Part shown: positions 5,790-12,981 of the stretch, in pieces
How positions within the stretch are numbered: the first letter of the stretch is position 1
How the letters are laid out: every line of letters starts with the position of its first letter
DNA from: CAYOEZ01 sp964402955
GTDB taxonomy: Bacteria > Chloroflexota > DTOL01 > DAOUCN01
Assembly: GCA_964402955.1 (NCBI GenBank)
Contig: CAYOEZ010000133.1
Coordinates: 1 to 13,146 of the forward strand
Direction: 5' to 3'
Length of the DNA: 13,146 bases
Translations under genes and position numbers: made by a program
The notes under the pieces: model-generated
What the model was told of the DNA's origin: nothing
Seen by the model: only the letters and a program-made list of their open reading frames with translations
The model's database searches: none

Positions 5790-7070
5790 ATGCCCACACT
5801 GACGAGTGTTACGATCCCATACGGTCACGACACGGTGACTTTTGCTGTGCCGGCGGCCAACATGGGCGATATTCTCTATCCCAACCATGTCGATATAGCG
5901 CCCGATGGCGATGCCGTCATCGCCGCAGCCATCGCCGATCCGATCGGAGCGTTGCCGTTGGAGGCGCTGGCGCGGGGCAAACGCGATGCGGTGATCATCG
6001 TTGACGACCTGACGCGGCCAACACCGGTGCAGCGCGTCGTGCCTCTGCTCCTGGATCGGCTGAATGCCGGAGGCATCAGCGATGACCGCATCAAGATCGT
6101 CATCGCTCTGGGGACGCACCGCAACATGACGGAGTCGGAAATCGTCCAGCGCGTGGGGCCCGGGACGGCGCGCCGTGTGCGGGTGGCCAATTCGCACTTT
6201 GCCGACCAGGGGGAGCTGATGGACTGTGGTCTCGCTGCTGATGGCACGCGCCTGTGGGTCGATAAGCAGGTGATGGCGGCGGAACTCAGAATCGGCGTCG
6301 GCACAATTCTGCCCCATCCGGTCGCCGGCTGGGGTGGCGGCGCCAAGATCATCTACCCTGGCGTTGGCGGCGCGGAGACGGTCTCTCATTACCACCTTCA
6401 GCAGACTCAGCTAACGCGCAACATCTTCGGCCAGATCAGCTCTCCCATCCGCGCCAATATGGAGCGCTGGGTTGGACAGCTTGGCTTGCACTTCATCGTC
6501 AATGTCATTTGTGTACCCGATGGGCGCATCTACCGTGCCGTGGCCGGCCACTTCATTCAGGCTCATCGGCGGGGAGTGGAGTACGCCCAGGATGTCGTTG
6601 CAGTACGCGTATGGCAGCAGGCGGACGTGGTCGTGGCCAGCTCCTGCCCGGCTGATCTTGACCTGTGGCAGGCCGGCAAGGGGCTGATGTCGGCTGACCT
6701 GCTGGCGCGCGACGGGGGTATCATTGTCTTGGTAACGCCCTGCCCGGAAGGAATCGGGCCGCATAAGGAGCTGGCGCACTTCATCGGCGACGACGACCCT
6801 GATGCCCTGGCGCGGCGGGCCTTGGCCGGCGAGTTTGCCGATCCGGTTGTCGTGGGGGCGTCGGTCTCCCTCGCACGCATGCGCCAGCGCTGCCGCTATG
6901 CCATCGTCTCAGATGGTATCAGCGCAGCGGAATGTGCGCAGATGAAAATGCGCCACTTCGCGTCGGTGCAGGCGGCGGTAGATTGGGCATTGGCTGAGAT
7001 GGGGCCGCAGGCGCGCCTGTCCGTGATTCCTTACGGCGCTGAGACCGTACCGTTGCTGCCAGAGTCCTGA
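5790..7070 (+). CDS. LarA-family nickel-dependent 2-hydroxyacid racemase/epimerase homologue
   Basis: LarA enzymes (Pfam DUF2088 fold) invert the C2 carbon of 2-hydroxyacids by hydride transfer to a nickel-pincer nucleotide bound to lysine. The 426-residue length is typical. Hallmarks are VDDLTRP (71-77; D73 and R76, as in the DxTR motif), ALGTHR (106-111; H110), and HPVAGWGGGAK (176-186), where K186 corresponds to the cofactor-bearing Lys184 of Lactobacillus LarA and H176 to His174. SHYH (199-202) offers the further nickel-ligand His. The start ATG follows GGAGGGG at 5777-5783. Known relatives act on lactate, malate, gluconate and other hydroxyacids. Between two aldolases, a sugar-acid C2 epimerase is the more plausible role here than lactate racemization, which is an inference. 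The cofactor genes larB, larC and larE are not in the window. Confidence 0.88.
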   Translation: MPTLTSVTIPYGHDTVTFAVPAANMGDILYPNHVDIAPDGDAVIAAAIADPIGALPLEALARGKRDAVIIVDDLTRPTPVQRVVPLLLDRLNAGGISDDRIKIVIALGTHRNMTESEIVQRVGPGTARRVRVANSHFADQGELMDCGLAADGTRLWVDKQVMAAELRIGVGTILPHPVAGWGGGAKIIYPGVGGAETVSHYHLQQTQLTRNIFGQISSPIRANMERWVGQLGLHFIVNVICVPDGRIYRAVAGHFIQAHRRGVEYAQDVVAVRVWQQADVVVASSCPADLDLWQAGKGLMSADLLARDGGIIVLVTPCPEGIGPHKELAHFIGDDDPDALARRALAGEFADPVVVGASVSLARMRQRCRYAIVSDGISAAECAQMKMRHFASVQAAVDWALAEMGPQARLSVIPYGAETVPLLPES

Positions 7071-7121
7071 CAGGAATTGGACATAAACAAGATGCAGTAA
7101 CTCGGACACACCAATAGGACA

Positions 7122-7128
7122 AGAGGAG
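7122..7128 (+). promoter_or_regulatory. Ribosome binding site deciding the start of the DapA-like gene
   Basis: AGAGGAG lies 8 bases before the GTG at 7137 but only 2 before the GTG at 7131, so the second GTG is the better start. Confidence 0.7.
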
Positions 7129-7136
7129 ATGTGTTT

Positions 7137-8027
7137 GTGAAAGAGCTCAAGGGCATTCTGCCAGCGATCGTCACGCCGTTCGACAAGGAGGGCGCTGTCG
7201 ACGCCGCTGCCATGCGCAAAATCATCCGCCACCAGCTCTCGGCCGGCGTGCACGGTTTCTATCTAACGGGCGGCACCGGCGAGGGGCTGCTGTTGACGCA
7301 GAAGGAGCGCCAGGATCTGCTTGAAACAACGTTGGACGAGGTCAACGGCCGCGGCCTGGTGATTGCCCATGTGGGCGCCTTCCAGACGGCGGAGACGATC
7401 GCTCTGGCCAGGCATGCCGGCAAGGCCGGCGCCGATGCCATCGCTGCCCTCCCGCCGTCCTACTTCTACAAGCCCGACGTGCATGGCCTGGTTCGCTACT
7501 ACACTGAGTTGGCTGCGGCCTCGACTGTGCCTGTGCTTGTCTACAACCTTCCGCAGCGCACCGGTATCACCATGACGCAGGATACATTTGAGCGCCTGCT
7601 CAGAATCGACAATATCGTGGGCATGAAGGACTCCAGCGGCAACGTCTATGCACTTGGGCTGTACTTCTGCGGCGGCAAGAAGCCGGTCATCTTCAATGGC
7701 GAAGACACAGTGTTGCTCTATGGCCTGTTGGCCGGGGCGTGCGGGGGCGTCGGCGCCAGCTACAACGTGATGCCGCAGCTCTTTGTCAAGGTGTGGGACG
7801 CCTTCCAGGCCAAGGACATGGATCTGGCAGCCAGGACGCAGCTCCGCATCAACGACATCATCAATGCACTCTTGTCCGTCGATCTCTTTGGCGGGGTGAA
7901 GCAGATGATGGCATGGATGGACCTGCCCTGCGGCGAGCCGCGCACGCCGAATCGCCCGCTGACGGCAGAAGAAACGACCCGGCTGCGCAAAGCCCTGGAT
8001 GATCTGAACTTCTTTAGTGAAGTGTAG
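7137..8027 (+). CDS. DapA/NanA-family class I pyruvate aldolase or dehydratase
   Basis: This Schiff-base TIM-barrel enzyme has 296 residues when started at the GTG at 7137. The GGTGEG loop (45-50) takes the place of the family GxxGE motif. YNLPQRTG (136-143) carries the catalytic Tyr136, and GMKDSSG (162-168) the Schiff-base Lys164. The YN(I/L)P…TG form and the Gly after the Glu resemble N-acetylneuraminate lyase and 2-keto-3-deoxygluconate aldolase more than true lysine-pathway DapA. Reactions in this branch cleave or dehydrate 2-keto-3-deoxy acids to give pyruvate or a semialdehyde. No nanE, nanK or other sialic acid gene is near, so a KDG-type aldolase or dehydratase is the leading guess. 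The ridA-like gene follows after 28 bases. Confidence 0.88.
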   Translation: MKELKGILPAIVTPFDKEGAVDAAAMRKIIRHQLSAGVHGFYLTGGTGEGLLLTQKERQDLLETTLDEVNGRGLVIAHVGAFQTAETIALARHAGKAGADAIAALPPSYFYKPDVHGLVRYYTELAAASTVPVLVYNLPQRTGITMTQDTFERLLRIDNIVGMKDSSGNVYALGLYFCGGKKPVIFNGEDTVLLYGLLAGACGGVGASYNVMPQLFVKVWDAFQAKDMDLAARTQLRINDIINALLSVDLFGGVKQMMAWMDLPCGEPRTPNRPLTAEETTRLRKALDDLNFFSEV

Positions 8028-8041
8028 GCATCACTTTGGTC

Positions 8042-8047
8042 GGGAGG
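8042..8047 (+). promoter_or_regulatory. Ribosome binding site deciding the start of the RidA-like gene
   Basis: GGGAGG is 8 bases from the ATG at 8056 and only 2 from the ATG at 8050, favouring the shorter product. Confidence 0.65.
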
Positions 8048-8055
8048 TCATGACA

Positions 8056-8433
8056 ATGCAAAGGCAAGTGATCAAGGTTCCCATGTTTACAAACCCACTG
8101 CTCAGCCACGCCGTGCGTGTGGGCGGGCTGGTCTTTACGTCCGGCGAGGTGGCCATCGATCCCCAGACAGGCGAGGCGGTGCAGGGTGACATCAAGGTGC
8201 AGACAGCGCGCACTCTGGACAACCTGAAGCTGATCCTGGCAAGCGCCGGTACGTCACTGGAGAACGCCGTGAAAGTGACCGTCTATCTGCGCAACTGGGA
8301 CGACTTCGATGGTTTCAACGAGGTCTACCGCACGTACTTCCCGGCTGATCCACCGGGCCGCACGACGACGCAGGCCGGACGGTTGGGACGCCAGTTTCTG
8401 ATCGAGATTGAGATCATCGCCGCAATGCCCTGA
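8056..8433 (+). CDS. RidA-family (YjgF/YER057c/UK114) protein
   Basis: RidA proteins are small cytosolic trimers that hydrolyse reactive enamine/imine intermediates such as 2-aminoacrylate; relatives in catabolic operons act as dedicated deaminases. The product is 125 residues, the normal size. GGLVFTSGEVAIDPQTGE (23-40) is the N-terminal signature. NAVKVTVYLRN (70-80) and FNEVYRTYFP (87-96) are the central ones. R102 in GRTTTQ matches the carboxylate-binding Arg105 of E. coli RidA, and the end reads IEIEIIA, containing the conserved glutamate. With the key arginine kept, the active RidA class is likely. It sits between the DapA-like aldolase and the M24 hydrolase, 11 bases from the latter, which suggests that an imine or enamine arises in this pathway. 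Confidence 0.92.
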   Translation: MQRQVIKVPMFTNPLLSHAVRVGGLVFTSGEVAIDPQTGEAVQGDIKVQTARTLDNLKLILASAGTSLENAVKVTVYLRNWDDFDGFNEVYRTYFPADPPGRTTTQAGRLGRQFLIEIEIIAAMP

Positions 8434-8444
8434 CGGGGGAGACT

Positions 8445-9671
8445 ATGAGAGAGCTTTGTTACCCTGACTTTGCGCGCCCGGAGTTTGCGGAGCGCTACCG
8501 CCGCACACAGCAATCGCTCAAGCAACATGGGCTCGATGCGCTCTTCCTGAGCAATCGCCAGAACTTGCGCTACTTCGCCGGGCTGCGCGACGGCTCCTGG
8601 GACGCCGCCCATTTCTACTTTCTGGCTATTCTGCCGGCCGAAGGCGAGCCTGTCTTGCTGGTGGCGAACGGCTTCAACCATCTCGTGCAGCAGTGCTGGA
8701 TTGACGATGTGCGCTACTGGCCGTGGGCCAAGGCGTTCTACATGGCCAAGGAATCGAACGCCGTGCCGCTGGCGCTGGATGTGCTCAAGGAGAAGCATCT
8801 GGATCGCGCTGTGATCGGCATGGAACTGGGGCCGGACATCCACGTTCACATGGGCCAGTTACACTTCGATGCCCTGCGCCAGGGGCTGGCCCATGCCCGC
8901 ATCGTCGACGGCAGCGATGCCATCTGGGATGTGCGCTGCGTCAAGTCCGCCGCAGAGATCGCCCGCATGCGCAAGGCTGCCAGCATCTCGGTCAAAGGCG
9001 TGAAAGCCGGGTTTGAGGCGCTGAAGCCGGGCATGACGGAGAAGCAGGTCATGGCTGTCATGTCGTCGGTCATGTTTGCCGAAGGCGCGAGCGAGCTACG
9101 CTTTGCCGCTCTCTACGCCGGCCCGCGCGCAATGTGGGCCGACGGTCTGCCGACGAACTACGTGATCCAGCCCGGAGACCTGATCCAGTTTGACGGGGGG
9201 TGCGTGTACGAGGGCTACTGGTGCGATTTCAAGCGTATGGCTGCGCTGGGCGAGCCGCGCCCTGAGCAGCGGCGCTTCTACGACCTGGCCAAACAGGATC
9301 TCTTCGCCGCCATTGCTGCCGTGCAACCTGGCGCGCCGATGAATGCGCCGCTGCAGGCTGCCTTTGCCAACAACGACGCAGCCGGATTTCCCGATTTCTC
9401 GCGCTGGTGTCTCGACAACGGATGGTCAGCGATCGGCCACTGCCTGGGACAGGATGTGCATGAGTCGCCAGGGCTGAGCGCAACCAACACCGCCCCGTTT
9501 CGCGAGGGCATGGTGCTCTCGGTTGAACCGTACATAACTCTCGACGGCGTCTATCCGTTCTGGTCGGCGAAGGAAAAGTTTGGGCTTGAAGATGTTGTGG
9601 TGGTGACAAAGGGCGGAGTAGAGATACTGACCCCGGAAGATGCTCTCACGCACGAGTTGTGGGTGGCATAG
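8445..9671 (+). CDS. M24-family metallohydrolase (creatinase/prolidase fold)
   Basis: M24 proteins have an N-terminal creatinase-type domain (about residues 1-165 here) and a C-terminal pita-bread domain holding two metals. They cleave X-Pro dipeptides (prolidase, aminopeptidase P) or other C-N bonds (creatinase). All five metal ligands are present: D250 in QFDGG, D261 in WCDFKR, H332 in IGHCLG, E361 in SVEPY and E382 in GLEDV. The catalytic His of the VHES motif is H339. A complete metal site argues for a metal-dependent peptidase or hydrolase and against creatinase itself, which lacks metal. The 408-residue length is ordinary. GGGGGA ahead of the ATG at 8445 is a good ribosome binding site. 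As the last gene of the operon it may release the substrate from an amino-acid conjugate. Confidence 0.88.
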   Translation: MRELCYPDFARPEFAERYRRTQQSLKQHGLDALFLSNRQNLRYFAGLRDGSWDAAHFYFLAILPAEGEPVLLVANGFNHLVQQCWIDDVRYWPWAKAFYMAKESNAVPLALDVLKEKHLDRAVIGMELGPDIHVHMGQLHFDALRQGLAHARIVDGSDAIWDVRCVKSAAEIARMRKAASISVKGVKAGFEALKPGMTEKQVMAVMSSVMFAEGASELRFAALYAGPRAMWADGLPTNYVIQPGDLIQFDGGCVYEGYWCDFKRMAALGEPRPEQRRFYDLAKQDLFAAIAAVQPGAPMNAPLQAAFANNDAAGFPDFSRWCLDNGWSAIGHCLGQDVHESPGLSATNTAPFREGMVLSVEPYITLDGVYPFWSAKEKFGLEDVVVVTKGGVEILTPEDALTHELWVA

Positions 9672-9681
9672 TTCAGCCTGT

Positions 9682-9722
9682 CGTGTGTCGCACACGAGCC
9701 GGCGCCATCTTGGCGCCGGCTC
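9682..9722. terminator. Tandem hairpins between convergent genes (likely bidirectional terminator)
   Basis: CGTGTG/CACACG (9682-9687 and 9691-9696) is followed at once by a perfect 11-bp GC-rich stem, GAGCCGGCGCC (9696-9706) with its complement at 9712-9722 and a 5-base loop. The tail lacks a T-run on either strand. Its place between the convergent M24 and dehydrogenase genes and its stability support a termination or transcript-end role. Confidence 0.6.
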
Positions 9723-9790
9723 ATGCAATTCACGATTGGGACAACACTTCCTGATCGGTCAAGAATGGCCATGAGCTCACGGGTGCGAGA

Positions 9791-10810
9791 TCAAGCATGT
9801 TGGGTTCGTTTCGCCTGCTGGTGTTCCTGCATGAAGGTCCGGTAGCCGGGCATCTCGATCACGATTTTGATGGCGCCATGGCTGCACGTGCGTGCCATTT
9901 CGTAACCGTCGCGCAGCCGTTCGAAGGGCAAGCGGTGTGTGAGAACGGGCGCGACGTCAATTTCGCCGCCTGCAATCATGTCGAGCGCCTGCCGGAATGA
10001 CGCCAGGCCGGGTTCGCGTCCTGCGCCTGCCAAGGACGTGGTGTGGCAGAACTTGTGGAACCACCCTTCGAAGTCAAACGCGAATGATTGTGAGCGCGGA
10101 ATACCGAAGTAGTGCAGATTACCGCCTGTTCTGACCAGTTTGATCGCCAGATTGATAGCGTCTACTTCGCCTGCCGCCTCGATAACAAGGTCAGCAAGCT
10201 TGCCGCCGGTGATGTCGCGCACGGCCTCGAGCGCGTCGTGGCGGGAGTTGTTGACCGCATGCGTGGCGCCGAAGCGCGTGGCCGAGGCCACTCTGGCCTC
10301 GATGACGTCCAGGCCGATGACGGTGCGGGCGCCAAGGCGACGACAGATATAGTCCAGAAACAGCCCGGCTGAGCCCTGGCCGACAACAGCGACGTCCTTG
10401 TTCAGGATGTTGGGCAGGTACTTGGCCGTGAACAGGGCGGTTCCAAACTGCTGCGCCATCAGCAGGTGATCGAGTGGCCGCTGCCCGGGCAGCAGCAGAA
10501 CGTGGTCCGCTTCGGCGAGGTAGAGTTCTGACATGACGTTCTCAGCGGGCGAGATGACCAGGGCGATGTCACGGGGTTTGAGGCCGTGGTCGGCGCCGTC
10601 GACTGCTTCGACCATGCCGATCATTTCGTGGCCCGACGTTCCCGGTAAGAACGGATACTTGCTGGCCTCTGCATAGTATACTCTGTGCACATCGCTGCCG
10701 CAGAGCGCAACAAGCATGGGACGAATAAGGACATGCCCCGGTTTCAGCGTTGGTGTGTCGGCCTCAACAAACTCGACTTTGCCTCGCTCTACGACCTGTG
10801 CTGCACGCAT
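9791..10810 (-). CDS. Zinc-type medium-chain alcohol/polyol dehydrogenase
   Basis: This MDR-superfamily dehydrogenase oxidises a secondary alcohol, typically of a sugar, polyol or hydroxyacid, with NAD(H). The GroES-like domain is at about residues 1-125 and the Rossmann domain follows. LCGSDVH (36-42) supplies the catalytic zinc ligand C37; GHE (60-62) supplies H61 and E62. The nucleotide loop is VVGQGSAG (142-149), and D168 at the end of the second strand suggests NAD preference. The four-cysteine structural zinc lobe expected around residues 85-100 is absent, and the usual EPLA motif is replaced by QFGT (121-124). Start: the frame opens with a GTG at 10822 that overlaps the Shine-Dalgarno GGAGG, so the ATG at 10810, 11 bases away, is chosen, giving 339 residues. 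It runs tail to tail with the catabolic operon. The substrate is unknown. Confidence 0.88.
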   Translation of the reverse strand: MRAAQVVERGKVEFVEADTPTLKPGHVLIRPMLVALCGSDVHRVYYAEASKYPFLPGTSGHEMIGMVEAVDGADHGLKPRDIALVISPAENVMSELYLAEADHVLLLPGQRPLDHLLMAQQFGTALFTAKYLPNILNKDVAVVGQGSAGLFLDYICRRLGARTVIGLDVIEARVASATRFGATHAVNNSRHDALEAVRDITGGKLADLVIEAAGEVDAINLAIKLVRTGGNLHYFGIPRSQSFAFDFEGWFHKFCHTTSLAGAGREPGLASFRQALDMIAGGEIDVAPVLTHRLPFERLRDGYEMARTCSHGAIKIVIEMPGYRTFMQEHQQAKRTQHA

Positions 10811-10855
10811 GTTTTCATGCACCTCCGCTGGTGAGTTGTCGCACGGCTTTGCAGC

Positions 10856-10884
10856 AGTATACGCTTATTTCCACACCTGGTCAA
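10856..10884 (-). promoter_or_regulatory. Sigma-70-type promoter of the dehydrogenase gene
   Basis: Read on the minus strand, TTGACC (10884-10879) is followed after 17 bases by TATACT (10861-10856), each matching the consensus at five of six positions. Transcription would start near 10849, about 40 bases before the chosen ATG. Confidence 0.7.
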
Positions 10885-10890
10885 GCGTAT
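10859..10890. promoter_or_regulatory. Inverted-repeat operator spanning the dehydrogenase promoter
   Basis: ATACGCTT (10859-10866) and AAGCGTAT (10883-10890) are perfect inverted 8-mers separated by 16 bases. One arm overlaps the -10 box, the other the -35 box. This spacing suits a dimeric repressor. A second small dyad, GTATTG/CAATAC, lies just upstream (10887-10909). Confidence 0.5.
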
Positions 10891-10920
10891 TGGCCAAATC
10901 TGTCAATACCATCCTGACTG

Positions 10921-10977
10921 TAGAAAAGGGGAAAACCGCGGCCGTGGGCCAGAAACTGGAGGACCAAGGCCGCGGTT
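10921..10977 (-). terminator. Rho-independent terminator of the ABC transporter operon
   Basis: A perfect 10-bp stem, AACCGCGGCC (10934-10943) with its complement at 10968-10977, encloses a 24-base loop containing CCAG/CTGG. On the minus strand it is followed by TTTTCCCCTTTT. It lies about 30 bases after the stop of the DppC-like gene and before the dehydrogenase promoter, so it separates the two transcription units. Confidence 0.8.
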
Positions 10978-11008
10978 CTGTCGCCGGGCGCGGCCTCGAG
11001 AGCCGTGG

Positions 11009-11929
11009 CTAGCGATTGAGCAAGCGCGGGTCGAGCGCGTCGCGTAGTGCGTCGCCCAGGAAGTTGATTGAGAGGACGACCAGTGTGATCATCAGCCCTG
11101 GAGGCAACCACAGCCAGGGCATGCTCTCCAGAATGGTGATCGACTGTGAATTCGTCAGCATGTTGCCCCAGGTGGGTGTCGGCATCTTTACGCCCAGCCC
11201 CAGAAAGCTGAGACCGGCCTCGCTCAGAATGGCGCCGGCGATCATGAATGTGCCTGCCACGATGATCGGCGCAATGACATTGGGGAGTATGTGGCGAAAC
11301 ATGATGCGCCCGGACGATGCGCCCAGGCAGCGGCTGGCCAGCACGAAGTCGCGTTCACGCACGCTCAGCGTTTCACCGCGCACCAGACGGCAGACGCCAG
11401 TCCAGCCAAAGACGCCAATCACGAACATGATGTTGAAGATACTCGGGCCAAGCACCGCCACCATAGTTATGGTGATCATGAATGTCGGAATCGTCATGAC
11501 CACATCTGTCACGCGCTGCAGCCAGAAGTCTACCTTGCCGCCGCTGAAACCGCTGGTGAGGCCCATCACTGTACCGATCGAGATACCGATCGCCGCGGCC
11601 ACCAGGCCGACCGACAGCGATACGCGGCCACCCCAGATGAGGCGGCTAAGCACATCGCGGCCAGCGTAATCGGTGCCCAGCAGATGGTTAGCCGTCGGCG
11701 CCTTCTTGATGGCTGTGATGTCCACATCGACCGGATCGTGCGGTGAGAACACGGGCGCGCCTATTGCCATGATGCTCAGGACGATGAGGACAATCGCGCT
11801 GAACACGGCCATTTTGTGGCGCAAGAAGCGCCTGAACTGGCGTTGCGTTGGCGACATCCCCTGGGTGGCCAGTAGCTTGTCGGGCTGGACGTCTTTGCTG
11901 CCTGATTCTGATCTCTCTGTCATTGTCAT
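11009..11929 (-). CDS. Opp/Dpp-type ABC transporter permease, DppC-like
   Basis: This is the inner-membrane permease subunit of a peptide/nickel/oligosaccharide-type importer. It has 306 residues with a first membrane segment at about 40-61, the family motif HLLGTDYAGRDVLSRLIWG (82-100) and further segments at about 105-127, 143-161, 164-180, 217-240 and 275-293. The cytoplasmic coupling (EAA) loop that contacts the ATPase is near 198-216 (LASRCLGASSGRIMFRHILP). The frame extends 28 codons further upstream, overlapping the dppB-like gene, but the ATG at 11929 is preferred: GAGG lies 8 bases ahead of it and it clears the upstream stop by 13 bases. Substrates of the family range from di- and oligopeptides to opines, nickel and sugars, so the ligand is unknown. 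Confidence 0.93.
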   Translation of the reverse strand: MTMTERSESGSKDVQPDKLLATQGMSPTQRQFRRFLRHKMAVFSAIVLIVLSIMAIGAPVFSPHDPVDVDITAIKKAPTANHLLGTDYAGRDVLSRLIWGGRVSLSVGLVAAAIGISIGTVMGLTSGFSGGKVDFWLQRVTDVVMTIPTFMITITMVAVLGPSIFNIMFVIGVFGWTGVCRLVRGETLSVRERDFVLASRCLGASSGRIMFRHILPNVIAPIIVAGTFMIAGAILSEAGLSFLGLGVKMPTPTWGNMLTNSQSITILESMPWLWLPPGLMITLVVLSINFLGDALRDALDPRLLNR

Positions 11930-11942
11930 TGGATGCGCCTCA

Positions 11943-12899
11943 TCACGAGTAGCGAATGCGGGGATCGACCACGGCATAGAGCATGTCTGCCAGAAGATTG
12001 CTGAACAGAACAAGCGTTGAGCTGATGAGGGCAGTACCCATCAGCGTGGGATAATCGCGCATGTTCACCGACTGCACGGCTAGCTGACCCATACCGGGCC
12101 AGGCGAAGATCCATTCTATAATGAAGGCCCCGCCAAACAGGGCAGGAATGTTCAGCGCCAAAATCGTCACGATTGAAATGAGCGCGTTGCGAAAGCCGTG
12201 TTGCCAGAGCACAACCCGTTCGCGTAGGCCTTTGGCGCGTGCCGTTGTCATGTAGTCCTGGCCCAGGACCTCCAGCACGGCTGAGCGCGTGTAGCGTAGA
12301 AATCCGGCAATGCGCTCCAGTCCCAACACAACCGCGGGTAGAATCAGGTGGCGCAGAAAGTCCAGCGTCTTGTTGGCTGCGTCAGGGTCACGCATCCCTT
12401 GCACCGGGAACAAGTCCAAGCGTAGCGAGAAGATATATATCATACCGAGCGCGAAGAAGAAGGCCGGAACGGATACGGCAAAGAAGGCAAAGAGGGTCAA
12501 CAAGTAGTCAAGCTTCGAGTATTGCCGCAGCGCCGAATAGACGCCCAGCGGCACGCCAATTCCGATTGCCAGGATGAAGGACGAGATCGTCAGAGCCAGG
12601 GTCGCCGGCAGACGATCCTGGATTCGCCTCATCACGGGCGTGCTACTGTTGTAGGAAAAGCCCAGATTGCCGCGCGCCGCCTCCTTGAGCCAAATGACGT
12701 AGCGCACAGCGATGGGCTTGTTCAGCCCCAGGTCTTCCTTCATCTTGATGAGAACCTCGGGCGACATGGGCGCCGTTGGGTCAATCATGGCAGAAATGGG
12801 ATCGCCTGGCGCCAGATTATAGGCGCCAAAGGTGATCATCGTGATACCCAGCAACACAGGTATCGAGATCAACAAACGCCGGATGAAGTATTTGATCAT
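11943..12899 (-). CDS. Opp/Dpp-type ABC transporter permease, DppB-like
   Basis: This is the partner permease of the downstream DppC-like protein. It has 318 residues when started at the ATG at 12899, which follows GGGAG at 12909-12905; a longer frame back to 12977 would run through the strong intercistronic hairpin and is rejected. The family N-terminus MIKYFIRRLLISIPVLLGIT carries the first membrane segment (about 9-28). The APGDP motif is at 30-34, and LGLNKP…RY (57-67) precedes the periplasmic part. Later membrane segments lie near 101-123, 134-159, 183-199, 240-262 and 286-311. The EAA-type loop is at about 216-240 (YMTTARAKGLRERVVLWQHG). The C-terminal ADMLYAVVDPRIRY block is characteristic of DppB. 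Confidence 0.94.
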   Translation of the reverse strand: MIKYFIRRLLISIPVLLGITMITFGAYNLAPGDPISAMIDPTAPMSPEVLIKMKEDLGLNKPIAVRYVIWLKEAARGNLGFSYNSSTPVMRRIQDRLPATLALTISSFILAIGIGVPLGVYSALRQYSKLDYLLTLFAFFAVSVPAFFFALGMIYIFSLRLDLFPVQGMRDPDAANKTLDFLRHLILPAVVLGLERIAGFLRYTRSAVLEVLGQDYMTTARAKGLRERVVLWQHGFRNALISIVTILALNIPALFGGAFIIEWIFAWPGMGQLAVQSVNMRDYPTLMGTALISSTLVLFSNLLADMLYAVVDPRIRYS

Positions 12900-12929
12900 G
12901 TTGTCTCCCACTCTACGGACGAAACCGCT

Positions 12930-12965
12930 GTTTGGGGTCCCAGCGCTAAGGCCGGGACCCCAAAC
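12930..12965 (-). other. Intercistronic stem-loop between solute-binding protein and permease genes
   Basis: A perfect 12-bp stem, GTTTGGGGTCCC (12930-12941) with its complement at 12954-12965, encloses a 12-base loop. It lies 16 bases after the binding-protein stop. On the minus strand the stem ends in GTTTG with no true T-run, so partial termination or protection of the upstream mRNA from 3' exonucleases is more likely than full termination. Such hairpins commonly raise binding-protein levels over permease levels. Confidence 0.65.
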
Positions 12966-12981
12966 ATGCGCGAACACACGA

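Noticed and set aside
3819..6395. 858-codon open frame on the minus strand across three genes
   Set aside because: It is a shadow: the URO-D, HpcH/HpaI and LarA-like genes share one plus-strand frame, and GC-rich codon bias keeps the opposite frame open. The translation is rich in Arg, His and Gln with no recognisable domain.
7137..8027. Sialic acid catabolism, from the NanA-like aldolase
   Set aside because: No epimerase, kinase, deaminase or sialidase gene is present, and the other operon genes do not belong to that pathway.
10901..10906. TTGACA on the minus strand as an alternative -35 box for the dehydrogenase
   Set aside because: The sequence 17 bases downstream (TGACCA) is not a -10 box; the TTGACC/TATACT pair is better.
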